NCBI GenBank assembly: GCA_025765595.1
Contig: JAIVFH010000015.1
Span: forward strand, 62,001-126,000
Source: Obelidium mucronatum
Lineage: Eukaryota > Chytridiomycota > Chytridiomycetes > Chytridiales > Chytriomycetaceae
Length of the DNA: 64,000 bases
Direction of reading: 5' to 3'
The translations under genes and the position numbers were made by a program. The notes below the pieces were generated by a model, which saw only the letters and a list, made by a program, of their open reading frames with translations, ran no database searches and had not been told where the DNA came from. This document shows, in pieces, positions 10,759 through 20,859 of this stretch. Each line of letters begins with the position of its first letter. The stretch's first letter is position 1.

Positions 10759-12252
10759 CTAACAAGGCCCCAGCTGCGATTCAAAGAGAATCTTTGTCAG
10801 AAACGGAAGCATAGTGAGTCCTTCATGCATCGCTTGATGCGGTTGTGGCTGCTGCTGATTTTGCTGTTGTGGGTTTTGTTGCAGATTTTGTGGTTGTGTT
10901 TTTGCAGTCGTTTGCTGTATTCCCGAAGGGGTATAGAATAGGAACTGTCTACCGGACTGAGAAAAAAGAGAAATTGACAGTTTAAGAAAAAAAATTAGAT
11001 GAAACCTTTCTTTTTTTTGCGGGGGTTGCATATAACTTACCGAAACTTGGTTGTACACTTGTAATCCAAAGTAATCCGACCAGTAATCTTCATAGAACGG
11101 TTCTTGGCATCCCATCAACATGGCATATTGCGCCGACCAGTCTTGTCTCGTCGGAATTTGTTGTAGCGGTGTTGGAAGTGTTGGATCATGGGATGTACCT
11201 GATTTCTGTTGTTGCAGCTGAAACGGTAGTTGACGATTTGCGTGTTGTTGTTGCTGTTGCTGCTGAATTCCGGGATTTCTCTTCGGAATTGACTGGTTCA
11301 TCAGATTGGCTGGCAGCGAAACAGGTAAAACTCCAGCTCCTCGCGAGGAGATTTCCGAAAACACGGTTGAAGGAGCCAAAGGATTTAGTACATGGCTTCC
11401 TGATTGGTTTACTCGAGTTTGCGATGGTGGAGACATTTCCATAGATTGGGATTGATTCGGTAAGCTTTGATTCATCAATTGATGCTGTTTTTGAGTTTGC
11501 TGATGATTCTGTTGTTGTTGTTGTTGATGCTGCTGTTTCTGATGCTGCTGCTGCTGTTGTTGTTGTTGTTGTTGAGGCGCATGATGAAACAGAAAGCTGT
11601 TTAGCAGCTGAGTATGTGCATCAACATGTTCCATCCGAGGAAGCATAGAATCACTGATAGTTGAAGTCGTTGAAATATTCGAATCGGATCGGTTTTTATG
11701 TTTTTCAGCAGCAACAGCGGCAAAGCAGTTATTTGAGACTGGTTTTGACGCGTCCAATAAAGTCGCAGTAGGTGCTGGTGTCAAAAGGTTTGCAGGTGAC
11801 TGCACGCTGGTGCCCATTAATTGCTGCATAAATCCCATGGAATTATTCATGTTTCTTTGGTGGCAGGTTCCCGTGGGGTTGGCCATGTTGTTGAGGGTGC
11901 TCGCATATGCTAGTAGTGACAGATCACTCTGATTCTGAAAAAGATCGGACGAGAATGACAAATCCGCTGTACTATTCAGCATCCCGCCAGATAACATTGA
12001 CGGGCCCATCGTGAAGGGAGGCGGTATTCTTGAAGAGCCCGATTCCATCGGCTGTTTGGTTGGTGAAGCTTTTGGCCTTCGCTTAATGCCACTGCCGCTC
12101 ACTTTTGGTGGCTTCTCGATGGAACTTTTAGCGGTTTTGGTTTTGTGGATGGTCAATGTTGATGGAGACTGTTTGGGGGCCTGTTGTTGTTGACGCGTAG
12201 GCGTCACAGGAGATCTGTTGCCTGGAATCGGCGGGACTTGTGGCTCCTTCAT
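10759..12252 (-). CDS. Q-rich, low-complexity protein
   Basis: The frame from the ATG at 12252 runs to 10759 with one likely 84-nt intron (11040-10957, GTAAGT..CAG, in frame), giving about 469 residues. The N-terminal 60 residues are Pro/Lys/Ser-rich with basic patches such as GIKRRPKASP, the middle has long Gln runs (codon 11500-11580 region and 11240-11275), and the C-terminal part has a compact aromatic stretch (QEPFYEDYWSDYFGLQVYNQ) followed by more Gln. Composition suggests a transcriptional or RNP scaffold protein, but no domain is recognised. An acceptor-like CAG lies just upstream of the start, so a further 5' exon is possible. Confidence 0.6.
   Translation of the reverse strand: MKEPQVPPIPGNRSPVTPTRQQQQAPKQSPSTLTIHKTKTAKSSIEKPPKVSGSGIKRRPKASPTKQPMESGSSRIPPPFTMGPSMLSGGMLNSTADLSFSSDLFQNQSDLSLLAYASTLNNMANPTGTCHQRNMNNSMGFMQQLMGTSVQSPANLLTPAPTATLLDASKPVSNNCFAAVAAEKHKNRSDSNISTTSTISDSMLPRMEHVDAHTQLLNSFLFHHAPQQQQQQQQQQHQKQQHQQQQQQNHQQTQKQHQLMNQSLPNQSQSMEMSPPSQTRVNQSGSHVLNPLAPSTVFSEISSRGAGVLPVSLPANLMNQSIPKRNPGIQQQQQQQHANRQLPFQLQQQKSGTSHDPTLPTPLQQIPTRQDWSAQYAMLMGCQEPFYEDYWSDYFGLQVYNQVSVSYMQPPQKKERFHLIFFLKLSISLFSQSGRQFLFYTPSGIQQTTAKTQPQNLQQNPQQQNQQQPQPHQAMHEGLTMLPFLTKILFESQLGPC
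11500..11582. repeat. CAG/CAA trinucleotide tract (poly-Gln)
   Basis: Mixed ctg/ttg units on the plus strand encode a run of Gln broken by His in the minus-strand gene. Such tracts are length-variable between strains. Confidence 0.9.
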
Positions 12253-12384
12253 AGATCGAAACAATTCCTGAATATTATAATGTCACTCGGAATTCGGGGA
12301 CGATGAAATACTGAATATAGAAGACGTGTGTATTGGAATAATTATTTTTTATTGAAAAAAAAAAACGCAAGTCGTGTACAACAA

Positions 12385-14656
12385 TCACAACTTTGAATAC
12401 CCGACACCCAAAACTTCCCCCTTGTTATCATGCTCATTATATTCCTTCCAGTCAAAGGCAATTGGCGCATACAACATATGCTCGGCGACTCCTAGAGCTT
12501 TAACCAAAGTCATGGCATCCGGCATCAACTCCTTCACAACCTTTCTCTGAGCAGCTGCAAGCTCCCCGGCTTGCTTCACAGTAACAAGCCCCATCGTCAT
12601 CAACAACACCATATCAAAGCTCAACGCGTGAAGCAAAAACAAGGCAAGCACTCTTTCAAGGACAGCCTTCAACTCAGCATCCTTGGCTCCCGCAATGACA
12701 GCCACCATTTCATCCAAACAGATTCTTTCACCATACGCCTTGGCCAACGCTTGAATAGCATCACTTTCCTCCAACATCCACACCTGGAACACCCCTTTGC
12801 TCCCACCTTTCGCAGTCTGCGCCATTTGTCCAGCCAAGTACTTGACAAGCGCCATTTCTCTCAGTTTCGCGAGTTGGATCAAGTTGGGCAAGGTGGTCAT
12901 GTTCCAGTCCTTAATATCGTTCGTCGAGATTGTTGGGTACTTGACTTGTCCCTTTTGGACAGCTGCAAGGAGTTCCTTGGATACTTTTTGCATGAGAACG
13001 CTGTTGTCTCCTTCGGCTGTGATTCCGGCATGGCTGAAGCCGATAGCGAGGCCGAATTGGTTGGCGCTTAGGTATCCTTGGCCGCCACATCTCTCGCGAC
13101 AGATTGATGAGGTTCTTTCAAAGTTCCTGATTTTATAAATGGAAAAGTATTTAATTTTTAAAGTTTTAAAGAGAAGAAGGAAAAAAAAAAAAAGAAATGA
13201 AATGAGACTTGTACCAGGTAATCAATGGCTTAATGACACAACACAAACGCGTTACTTCTTCATGCGTTTCGGGAGTATCCGCCTCAAACTTTCTCTTGAT
13301 GTAGTTATTCCCAAAGTTGAGACCAATCGTCCGAACCAACAGCGGAATCAACGCATTCTGTTGCAACTGGTACACCAAAATCGGTGTATCACTCTTTCCA
13401 GTAGGCCCCACAGTCAATCTCGTGCTCGCGAAGCGGAACGCATTGTTCAAGACGGTTTTGGTCCCACCTAGACACATTGCGGCAATACACAAGCGGCCCG
13501 AGAGAAGGCGGTCTGCGACGGCAAGGAATCTTTGTCGGCCCGCGCCAAGGACGGATTGAAGTTTCCCATCGGCTGTCATGTCGCTGTATTTGTTGAGGAT
13601 GGCTTCGGCCGGGACGCGGACGTTTTTGAAGGTGAGTTTCGCGTTGTCGACTCCATTGCATCCGATACGGTGGCCCATGTCTTCGATTACAACTGTTTTT
13701 TTTGATGCGGGATTTAAATTTGTTTTTGCTCCCTTCTCTATTCCTTTTTTTTTTTTTTTAACAAACCTCCTTTGCATGGAACCAGATTATCAGTTCTGAT
13801 ACGAACCTATCAAAAAAAAATGCAAAAGAAAATGGTTACTTTTTATAAAGAATATTTAGCCTTTCCTTCTCCTACTTAGTCCTCCCTTACCAAAAACACG
13901 TGAATCCCTTCATGCTTCCCGCCCACATACGTTTGCGCAAAAACAGTACAATACATTGCATCATTATACCCATTCGTGATCCAATATTTTTGCGCCAACG
14001 TGGATGGCGTGTTGATGATAAACTCGCGTGTTTTGGGATCCCAGTCTGCACGGGTTTCCATCTCGACGGCATTGTTCCCGTACCCAAGTTCAGTGAGCCC
14101 GAAACAGCCGACCGTTTTCAAGGAGTCAATGTCGGCCAAGTGTTTACGATGGCGTTCGCCGCCTTTTTAGAAGAGGATATAATCAGGGAATCATGCAGCT
14201 GGGAGCGAAAGAAAGGAAAGGAAAAAAAAAAAAAAACTCACCTAGTGTGATGACAGTTCCTCCAAACAAGTTGAACTGAACAGTCATTTTCGTTGCCACG
14301 CTTCCGTCAATCATGCCCACGCACTCGTGAATGGCAAACACATTTAACGGATTCTTTTCAAAGTCTGTCACGCTAATGTATCCTCCCTTTGCGATAAGCT
14401 TCAAGCGCTCAAGTGCGAGTTCTCTTGCATGTTTTTTGAGGGAAGAGAGAGTGGGTGTGTGTGTGTGTTTTGATGTCAATCAATGTGTGGATAGGGGGCC
14501 ACTCAAAGGGATTCTCAAAAACCTATCGTGCTTCAGAGTGACTTCCAGCCGTGGCGCAAAGATGCGGTCTTTGAATAAGACGTTCTTGATTTTGGTTCTG
14601 TTGCTTCTGTTGTCAAACTCGAGTAGTTCGTTGAGCTTTGTTGCGTCGAAAACCAT
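12385..14656 (-). CDS. Peroxisomal acyl-CoA oxidase
   Basis: Six exons: about 14656-14523, 14423-14242, 14162-13892, 13807-13770, 13692-13215 and 13126-12385 (one or two bases uncertain in the middle), giving roughly 614 residues. It carries out the first, H2O2-producing step of beta-oxidation. Family landmarks in order: [30 protein letters not shown] with [15 protein letters not shown], then [15 protein letters not shown] and [10 protein letters not shown], whose Glu matches the catalytic base of acyl-CoA oxidases. The last three residues are SKL, a perfect type 1 peroxisomal targeting signal, so the location is clear. Donors GTTTTT and GTTTGT are slightly non-consensus. The frame is unbroken, unlike many neighbours. 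Confidence 0.9.
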
Positions 14657-14862
14657 TGTTTGGGATGTTTCTTTTTTTCTTTGGTTGTTTGAAATGAGAA
14701 AGTGCCACACACTGATACTGAATAAGCACACATGGGGCATTGATAAATTAGAATATAAGATTGTTGCTCTAACGTGTTTCTCTCTTTATTTTATGACGAT
14801 TGCCGTCTACTACAGGATCAAGAATGATGCAGTCAAGATGAAGATCAAGGTTTGGAATAATA

Positions 14863-15934
14863 TTAAACCGCTTGAACCAGATTTCGTAGCAGGCAAGTAG
14901 TTGTGACGGCTCCAGTTTGTTTTACGCCATTTCCACCTGACAAAGAACCAGCGTTAGAAGAGGTGGACTCCGTTGGCAGTTTGGCTGGGAGAATTACCAC
15001 TGCACTTGGACTGGAGCTCCCTTGTCCTGGAGTAGCAGCGCCAGGACCCTCTTCAGCAAAAAGATTCTCGTGGACACCGATAGTCCAAATGAAACGTTCT
15101 CATTTTGGTACGATCTTGCCCAATCGTGGTCATTTTCTGGAAAAGAGACTTCATACTGTTTGAAAAAAGCCTGTTCATCGGCAGCATACAGTTCCACCAA
15201 CGGCCTCAGTTCTGGATCTTGAGCGATACCGCAGTCGATATTCAGGAGACAGTTCCCCTTGAGAGTTTGCTTAAAGACATCGTTGTCAAAGATGCCAGGG
15301 CGTGGCATCAAACGGCTCAAACTCTTTGGCAGTGGCATGCGGCGAGATGGCCTTGTGCACGCCGCCCAGGGAGTGCGAGCCGACGACCAGCGCGACAATG
15401 TCTTCGTTGTTGAGGCCCAGGCGCCGCAGCTTGGCCTTCATCGCGGCGTACGAGTCGCGCGCGTCGTCGGGCAGCGCCACGGGCAGCGCCGCAAACGCCG
15501 TCGCCTCGGGCGCATCGAGCCGCGCCTGCAGGAATTCGAAAGCGCGGACCGCCGCAGTGCGCCACGGCGACCTGCGCGGCGAGCGCGATGTAGTCCGCCG
15601 TGCTGTACGGAAACTTCATCTTCGGCGCAAAGCGGGTCGCGATCGAGTCGCCGATGCCCTGCGTTTTCTGTCTCGTTGAGGAACTGCGGCAGCAGCCCGG
15701 CGACAGGCACCTGAGTCGCCGGATCAAACTTGCCCACGTCAGTGGAAACGCTGCCCGCAGCCACAGCGCCGCCAGCGCCTTCGACGGCGCATCGGCCGCC
15801 ATGTCCGGGCTGTGTGCGCCGCAGCCAAACGGCATCTCAATGTGCGCAAGGAAGGCGTGCTGCAGCTCGAGGAACGTGCCCGCTGGGAACGTGTGGCCCT
15901 CGAACGTCATTGTCGTCGGGATCTCGGCGGCCAT
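14863..15934 (-). pseudogene. Secreted heme peroxidase, copy 1, frame-broken
   Basis: Translations in three frames together match the intact peroxidase at 18.3-19.4 kb: NEDIVALVVGSHSLGGVHK contains the proximal heme His, and ALWLRAAF precedes the distal site. Breaks relative to the intact copy: about 15745, two extra bases exactly at the distal His codon; about 15675; about 15550; and near 15090. After the last break the tail continues with VHENLFAEEG and a Ser/Thr-rich end to a stop near 14863. No signal peptide adjoins the apparent start; a short first exon may lie at 16045. The region 15300-15950 is strikingly GC-rich. It is either a decayed copy or a stretch of poor sequence. It is divergent from the X325 gene that follows. 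Confidence 0.75.
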
Positions 15935-16007
15935 TTGCTGCGGTGGTGGTGGAAAAATGAGGGCTTTTTGCGACTGGCCAGATAGATAAGGAAGGGAACA
16001 AAAACTG

Positions 16008-16021
16008 GCAAAAATGACTCA
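16008..16021 (-). promoter_or_regulatory. TGAGTCATTTTTGC motif
   Basis: On the minus strand this reads TGAGTCATTTTTGC and differs by one base from the motif upstream of the X325 genes. It includes TGAGTCA, the Gcn4/AP-1 type core. It sits between peroxidase copy 1 and X325 copy A. Regulatory meaning is inferred from recurrence only. Confidence 0.35.
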
Positions 16022-16151
16022 CTTCCAAAAATAGTTGGAGATCTCATGTTCGAACTTTACAACAGTTATGATTAATACAATGAATTTATTGGCTGATACC
16101 AAAAAATCGTGGCTGTTGGGCAGAGAAAAAAGTACAAAAAGGCAACGACAT

Positions 16152-16165
16152 TGAGGGATTTTTGC
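16152..16165 (+). promoter_or_regulatory. Shared upstream motif TGAGGGATTTTTGC (X325 copy A)
   Basis: Ends 33 nt before the ATG at 16198. The same 14-mer with one change precedes copies B and C, while the surrounding bases differ, suggesting selection on a 5' UTR or promoter element. Confidence 0.45.
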
Positions 16166-16197
16166 CCAACATCCCGAAAAAAAAAGGTGAAAACACA

Positions 16198-16910
16198 ATG
16201 ATTGCCACCAAGACCACCCTTGCTTTCATCCTTGCCGCTGCTTCTATGGCTTCTGCCCACTTCCAATTGGAATCCCCATTGCCAAGAAACAACGGTGGTA
16301 ATGGGAAAGGTGGCCCAAACGTTCCCATGTGCTGGTCCAAAGATGGCCCCAGACACCCGTGTCAACTACTCGTCCATTGTCAACAGCACTATCCTCGCTA
16401 CCTTCTACTGGGACGGTGTTAACGACATTTACCTCGGATCTGGTGTAAGCTTTTTTTGACACACAGTTCCTCTTCAACTGAAAACAAACTTCAACTCAAT
16501 ATACTAAAAAAACGAAAAATGCACCTACAGGAAAACCCACAAGAATTCCCATACAAGCTCGGCTCCTTCAACGCCAAGTCCGGAAAGGGATACAAGATCC
16601 CAATCGACTTGTCCTCAGTCCCAGCTTCTGTTCTCAAAGTTCAACGAGAAACTCACCATCCAGATTATCTGCCACCAACCCGGAAACATTAAGCTCTATC
16701 AATGCGCTGACGTTATCTACGACATTGCTTCACCTGTCCGTTACTACCACTACCGCTGCTGCTGTCGCCACCACCACCGCTGCTGCTGCTACTGCTGCTG
16801 GTACCTCTGCTTCTGCGACGTACGCTGCCCCAGCCCAAACCCAAATCTATAACTCTGCTAGCGCTGTTGGTGCTGGAGCCCTTGCTTTCGCTGCCGCTCT
16901 TTTGGTTTAA
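16198..16910 (+). pseudogene. BIM1/X325-type copper protein, copy A, frame-broken
   Basis: Starts with a signal peptide (MIATKTTLAFILAAASMASA) followed directly by His at the mature N-terminus (HFQLESPLPRNN), the hallmark of the LPMO-like X325/BIM1 family, in which His1 binds copper. Exon 1 is 16198-16444 and exon 2 16531-16910 (86-nt intron at the family position). Three frame changes are needed: about 16320 (shared with copy B), about 16640 (one extra A relative to copy B) and about 16735. After the last, an Ala/Thr-rich region ends in ALAFAAALLV, a GPI-anchor-like hydrophobic tail. Closest relative is copy B. Role in copper handling at the cell surface is inferred from the family. Confidence 0.75.
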
Positions 16911-16959
16911 AAAAAATCTTTGAATTTGGTTTTTGGGGGTTCATTTCCTATGTCAAATA

Positions 16960-17172
16960 AAAAAAACTATGGATTTAAAAAAAAAAACAGCGTGGTTTGA
17001 TGTTTTTACTTTTTGTTTGCACAAGATCCTTAAAAAACTATGGATTTTAAAAAAAAAACAGCGTGGTTTGATGTACTTTTAGTTTGCACAAGATCCTTAA
17101 AAAACTATGGATTTAAAAAAAAACAGCGTGGTTTGATGTTTTTACTTTTTGTTTGCACAAGATCCTGTCAAA
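16960..17172. repeat. Three tandem ~70 bp repeats
   Basis: Units built from aaaaaactatggattt, an A-tract, and cagcgtggtttgatg...tttgcacaagatcctt recur three times (about 16963, 17034 and 17101), lying just after copy A. The second unit has a short internal deletion. They lie in the 3' flank and show no coding capacity; possibly a duplicated transcription terminator. Confidence 0.85.
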
Positions 17173-17328
17173 TGCGGTCTAAAATCCTAAAAAGGGTCCT
17201 TTAATCAAATGTTCTGTACGGGCAAAACAAGCATTAGACAGAAAGACTCATTATCTTTCGACATGAAACAGTTCTATAAATAACTTTTGGAATATTCCGA
17301 TCACTGGTATAAAAAAATCGTTTTTACT

Positions 17329-17342
17329 TGAGGCATTTTTGC
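17329..17342 (+). promoter_or_regulatory. Shared upstream motif TGAGGCATTTTTGC (X325 copy B)
   Basis: Ends 37 nt before the ATG at 17379; identical to the copy C motif. Confidence 0.45.
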
Positions 17343-17378
17343 GCACCAACCAAAAAAAGAACCACCCCAAAAAAAAAA

Positions 17379-18049
17379 ATGTTGTCCGCCCAGACTTTTG
17401 CTTTCGTCCTTGCCACCGCATCTGCGGTCTCTGCCCACTTCCAATTGGAATCACCATTGCCAAGAAACAATGGTGGTATGGACGCCTGTTGCCAGAACCT
17501 GGCCATGTGCTGGTCCAAAGATGGCCCCAGACACCCGTGTCAACTACTCGTCCATTGTCAACAGCACCATCCTCGCTACCTTCTACTGGGACGGTGTTAA
17601 CGATATCTACCTCGGATCTGGAGTAAGCACTTTCCGTTTTGGGCGCCTTTCCAATTAAGCAAAATATGTACTTAAAAAACCGCAAAAAAAAAAAACATAC
17701 ATAGGAAAACCCACAGGAGTTCCCATACAAGCTCGGTTCCTTCAATGCCAAGTCCGGAAAGGGATACAAGATCCCAATCGACTTGTCCTCAGTTCCAGCT
17801 TCTGTCCTCAAGTTGAACGAGAAGCTCACCATCCAGATTGTCTGCCACCAACAGGGCTTTGACCTCTACCAGTGCGCTGACGTTGTTTACGACATTGCTC
17901 CACCTGCTGCTACTACCACTGCCGCTGGTGTCGCCAGTACTACCGGTGGTGTTGCCGTTGCGACGACTGTTGCCCCAACTCAGATCCTTAGCTCCGCTCG
18001 CCAAGTTGGTTTGAGCGCTGCTGCTTTCGCTGCCGCTCTTTTTATCTGA
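17379..18049 (+). CDS. BIM1/X325-type copper protein, copy B, one frame break
   Basis: Signal peptide MLSAQTFAFVLATASAVSA, then mature His (HFQLESPLPRNN). Exons 17379-17622 and 17705-18049. Between the N-terminal part and the CAGPKMAPDTRV block (about 17505) the frame must change by one, at the same place as in copy A. From there it is open to the end: FYWDGVNDIYLGSG, intron, ENPQEFPYKLGSF, CHQQGFDLYQCADV, Ala/Thr-rich linker and a hydrophobic GPI-like tail (FAAALFI). The Cys pattern fits the family. It could be a pseudogene, an assembly error, or a case of recoding; the sequence alone does not decide. Confidence 0.75.
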
Positions 18050-18201
18050 AAGGGTAAAACCCAGTGCGAGAATGAGGTGGCCACAATTTTTTTGCTTGAA
18101 GAGAATTGTATGAGTTTTGATTTGCTGAGTAATAGGATAAATAAAAGTAAAACTCGGTCATGAATTGAAGCAGTTATGGAATCAGGAATGCCTATCGTCT
18201 C

Positions 18202-18231
18202 AGAAAAAAAAAAAAAAAAAAAAAAAAAAAA
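18202..18231. repeat. A(30) tract
   Basis: About 30 consecutive A between convergent genes X325-B and the peroxidase. It may be the remnant of a reverse-transcribed insertion or simple slippage; length is unreliable. Confidence 0.7.
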
Positions 18232-18302
18232 GCAGAAGTATATAATTTTCTGTAAAATTTTTAGAACATTTTCTTTTTTATTTTTCAAAATATTTCCTGT
18301 TT

Positions 18303-19408
18303 TCAAGCCATAGAGAATAAGATGCTCAAAAGAGTTAACGAAACCGCAAAAGAAACCGTCGAGAAGCCACCACTCTTTGTTGAAGTCGTAGTCGGCGGTG
18401 CTGTGACAAGAACAGGATTAACCCCACCCTCAGCAACCAAGTTCTCATGCACACTAATGTTCAAATGGAAACTGGCCCAATTGGCATACCCCGTTTGTCC
18501 CACGGTGGTCATTTTCACATACGAGACCTTGTACTGCTCGAAAAAGGCGGTTTGGTTGTCAGCATACAACTGAACAATCGGCTTCAACTCGGGGTCTTTG
18601 GCAATACCGCAGTCCACATTCAAGACGCATTTCCCTTTCACAGCTTGTTTAAACACGTCATTGTCGAAAATCCCTGGCGTCGTATCGAATGGCTTGAATT
18701 TTTCGTTTCCAGCAGCGTGTGGAGAAATAGCCTTGTGTACACCACCGATTGTATGGCTTCCCATAACAAGCGCGACAATGTCTTCGTTATTGAAGCCCAG
18801 ACGTTGCAGTTTCTGCTTGATGACTTGGTAAGTGTCGAGAACGTCGTCTGGGAGCATGTGTGGGAGATCTTTGAAGGTTGTGTTGCTTGGGGCGTCAACA
18901 CGGCCGATGGAAAAGTTGAATGTTGGACCACCGCAGTGAGTTACAGTTGCCTGCCTGTTTTTTTTTTTTTTTTCGATTTTGTTTTTTGGTTAGAAACACG
19001 CACAAAAACAACAGAATTGCACACATACCCCGCCAAGGCAATGAAGTCGGCGCTGCTATAGTTGAATTTGAACTTTGACGCAAAGTTGGTCGCAATCGAC
19101 AGCTCAATGCCCAGGTTTTCCGTCTCGTTGAGGAACGGCTTGAGCAGCCCAGCCACGGGCACCTGAGTCGCCGGATCGAACTTGCCCACGTCATGAAAAG
19201 CAGCCCGCAGCCACAGCGCCGCCAGGTTGCGCGACGGCGCATCTTCGGGCATGTCGTCGGTGTTGATGCCGCAGCCGCCAGGCACGTCAATGTGCCCAAC
19301 AAACATGCTGGCGAGCCCAGGCACTGTGGCAGGCACCGGCAGGCCGTTGCCGTGCGCTGAAACAGTGGCGGCAAGCAGCGAGAAGCAGAGGAGTGGCAGG
19401 AGAGACAT
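18303..19408 (-). CDS. Secreted GPI-type heme peroxidase (plant peroxidase superfamily)
   Basis: Exons 19408-19029 and 18954-18303 with a 74-nt intron give 343 residues. Signal peptide MSLLPLLCFSLLAATVSA. Distal heme site LRAAFHDVGKFDPATQ carries the catalytic Arg and His; the proximal heme ligand is the His of IVALVMGSHTIGGVHK, and IFDNDVFKQ supplies the usual Asp region. HCGGPTF precedes it as in ascorbate/cytochrome c and class II fungal peroxidases. A Thr/Ser linker and a terminal hydrophobic stretch (LTLLSILFSMA) suggest a GPI anchor. It should use H2O2 at the cell surface; substrate unknown. It is intact and convergent with X325 copy B. Confidence 0.88.
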
Positions 19409-19626
19409 GTTTTTGAACTTTAAATGAGCGATTTTTGCTGAAAAAGAGAGGCTCTGAGTGAGTCATCGTCTTATCTATTCTGTTCTGTTTATTTCCAAGA
19501 GTTTATTTCATTTGCAAAGATTGGATAAACTACAGCAACAATAGCACATACAACAAGACTGCCCCCTTTAATCCTCTTTGATTTATTCTATATGAGGCAA
19601 CCAAGGTTTTTCGAGGAAGGTAAAAA

Positions 19627-20859
19627 CTACTTTACATAGGCCGGTAGCTCCAGACCAGCCTCCGCAGCTGGATTCACTTGAACGTCTTCAAGACTTTCCT
19701 CAAAGGAAGGAGGCCGATCATAATAACAGCGCACAAGTCGAAGTATAATATTCCCGAGACACAACACACCAGCGACCCATCCAATCGCAACAATCAGATA
19801 GTGAGAGCTTGGAGGCTTGTAATTGGGGTCGTAGTTATACAGGTTCGCCACTGGGAAAGAAGTGGTTCCATTCTTTTCATAGCAGTTTCTTGCAGTTCGT
19901 TTAGAAAGCACTTGATACCTCTTCACAGTTGGCGGGGCCAGTTGAGAACACAATGAAGACTCATACGTTGTCAAGTCAACATATAGGACTTCACTTGGTG
20001 AATTTGGCACAACAACGACTTCACTTGGTGAATTTGGCACAACAACAGTGGCACGAGCATATGTACCATTGACAAACGGGATGCATTTATCCAATGGAAG
20101 GGACAACAGTGTTTGTTTGGTTCTGGGCGCTCGGCAATCCGAGCCATCCACCAAAACAGCCCTTGGGTGCCCTAAGTATGCTCCGGTCTGTTTCTCGTAG
20201 TTTGGTGATAAGGACGGAATACATTTGTGACAAGGATTTGTTGAGTTGTTGCAGACTCCATTCAAAGACCTCCCAATTTTCAAGGCTCCCACAGTATCAG
20301 CCTTATCAACGCAATCTCCTGAAGTAGAAAAGATATCCTTATACCATCCATAGTTATTAATGATCTCATAGCTTCCACACTCGTCGCTTGTCCTCAGGTA
20401 ATTTGAGGCTTCAATAAACTGGTCAAGAGCATCACAAGATAACTTGGAAACGCCAAAATAAACTGACTCATAGAAGCCGATAATATTGGCAACAGAAAAG
20501 TAATCAGATTCGGGGACCCTAATTTTTAGAGCCTGAGCTGTAATGTTGGGCGGTCTGGGAATGCAGGTGTCTATCAAGGATTGGAAGTGGCCTTTTGGAT
20601 AGTAGACGCATTCTGAGCTAGAGTTAGCCTCCTTGAAACGTATTTGCATTCTTGACCCGAGGTATGTGTTTCCAATGGTGGTGTAGTTGATGTTTGCTTC
20701 GCAGCCGGTCTTGACGGACCAATTTGTGAATTCACTGCTGGGGAGACACTCTGAAACAGCGGCAGTAGGGATACAGCCGATGGTGTCATTGTAGGTGATT
20801 TTAATCGCCGGTGATGAGCAGTTTGCGTTGGCGTAGTAGACTGTAAAGGCTGTTGTCAT
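19627..20859 (-). CDS. Single-pass membrane protein with LPAY tail, copy 1
   Basis: 410 residues, single exon, intact. The N-terminal about 340 residues are Cys-rich with many N-x-S/T sites (NYTTIGNTYLGS, NGTYARATVVVPN), then one membrane helix (about 352-376, LIVAIGWVAGVLCLGNIIL) and a 35-residue tail with RPPSFEESLEDVQ and a final LPAYVK. There is no N-terminal signal sequence (MTTAFTVYYANANC), so the lumenal N-terminus would need the single helix as a signal-anchor, or a first exon is missed. LPxY is a known ligand type for Nedd4/Rsp5 WW domains, suggesting ubiquitin-controlled turnover. It carries a 30-bp in-frame duplication (19988-20047). Family unknown to me. Confidence 0.8.
   Translation of the reverse strand: MTTAFTVYYANANCSSPAIKITYNDTIGCIPTAAVSECLPSSEFTNWSVKTGCEANINYTTIGNTYLGSRMQIRFKEANSSSECVYYPKGHFQSLIDTCIPRPPNITAQALKIRVPESDYFSVANIIGFYESVYFGVSKLSCDALDQFIEASNYLRTSDECGSYEIINNYGWYKDIFSTSGDCVDKADTVGALKIGRSLNGVCNNSTNPCHKCIPSLSPNYEKQTGAYLGHPRAVLVDGSDCRAPRTKQTLLSLPLDKCIPFVNGTYARATVVVPNSPSEVVVVPNSPSEVLYVDLTTYESSLCSQLAPPTVKRYQVLSKRTARNCYEKNGTTSFPVANLYNYDPNYKPPSSHYLIVAIGWVAGVLCLGNIILRLVRCYYDRPPSFEESLEDVQVNPAAEAGLELPAYVK

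Noticed and set aside
14454..14474. (GT)n microsatellite as a Z-DNA or regulatory element
   Set aside because: It lies inside an acyl-CoA oxidase intron and is short; no reason to assign function.
15438..15934. GC-rich peroxidase stretch as a bacterial transfer
   Set aside because: Its translation aligns along its length to the spliced, signal-peptide-bearing fungal copy at 18.3 kb, so local composition alone does not support transfer.
16960..17172. Regularly spaced repeats that might be read as a small CRISPR array
   Set aside because: Units abut or nearly so, there are no unique spacers of constant length, and the host is a eukaryote.
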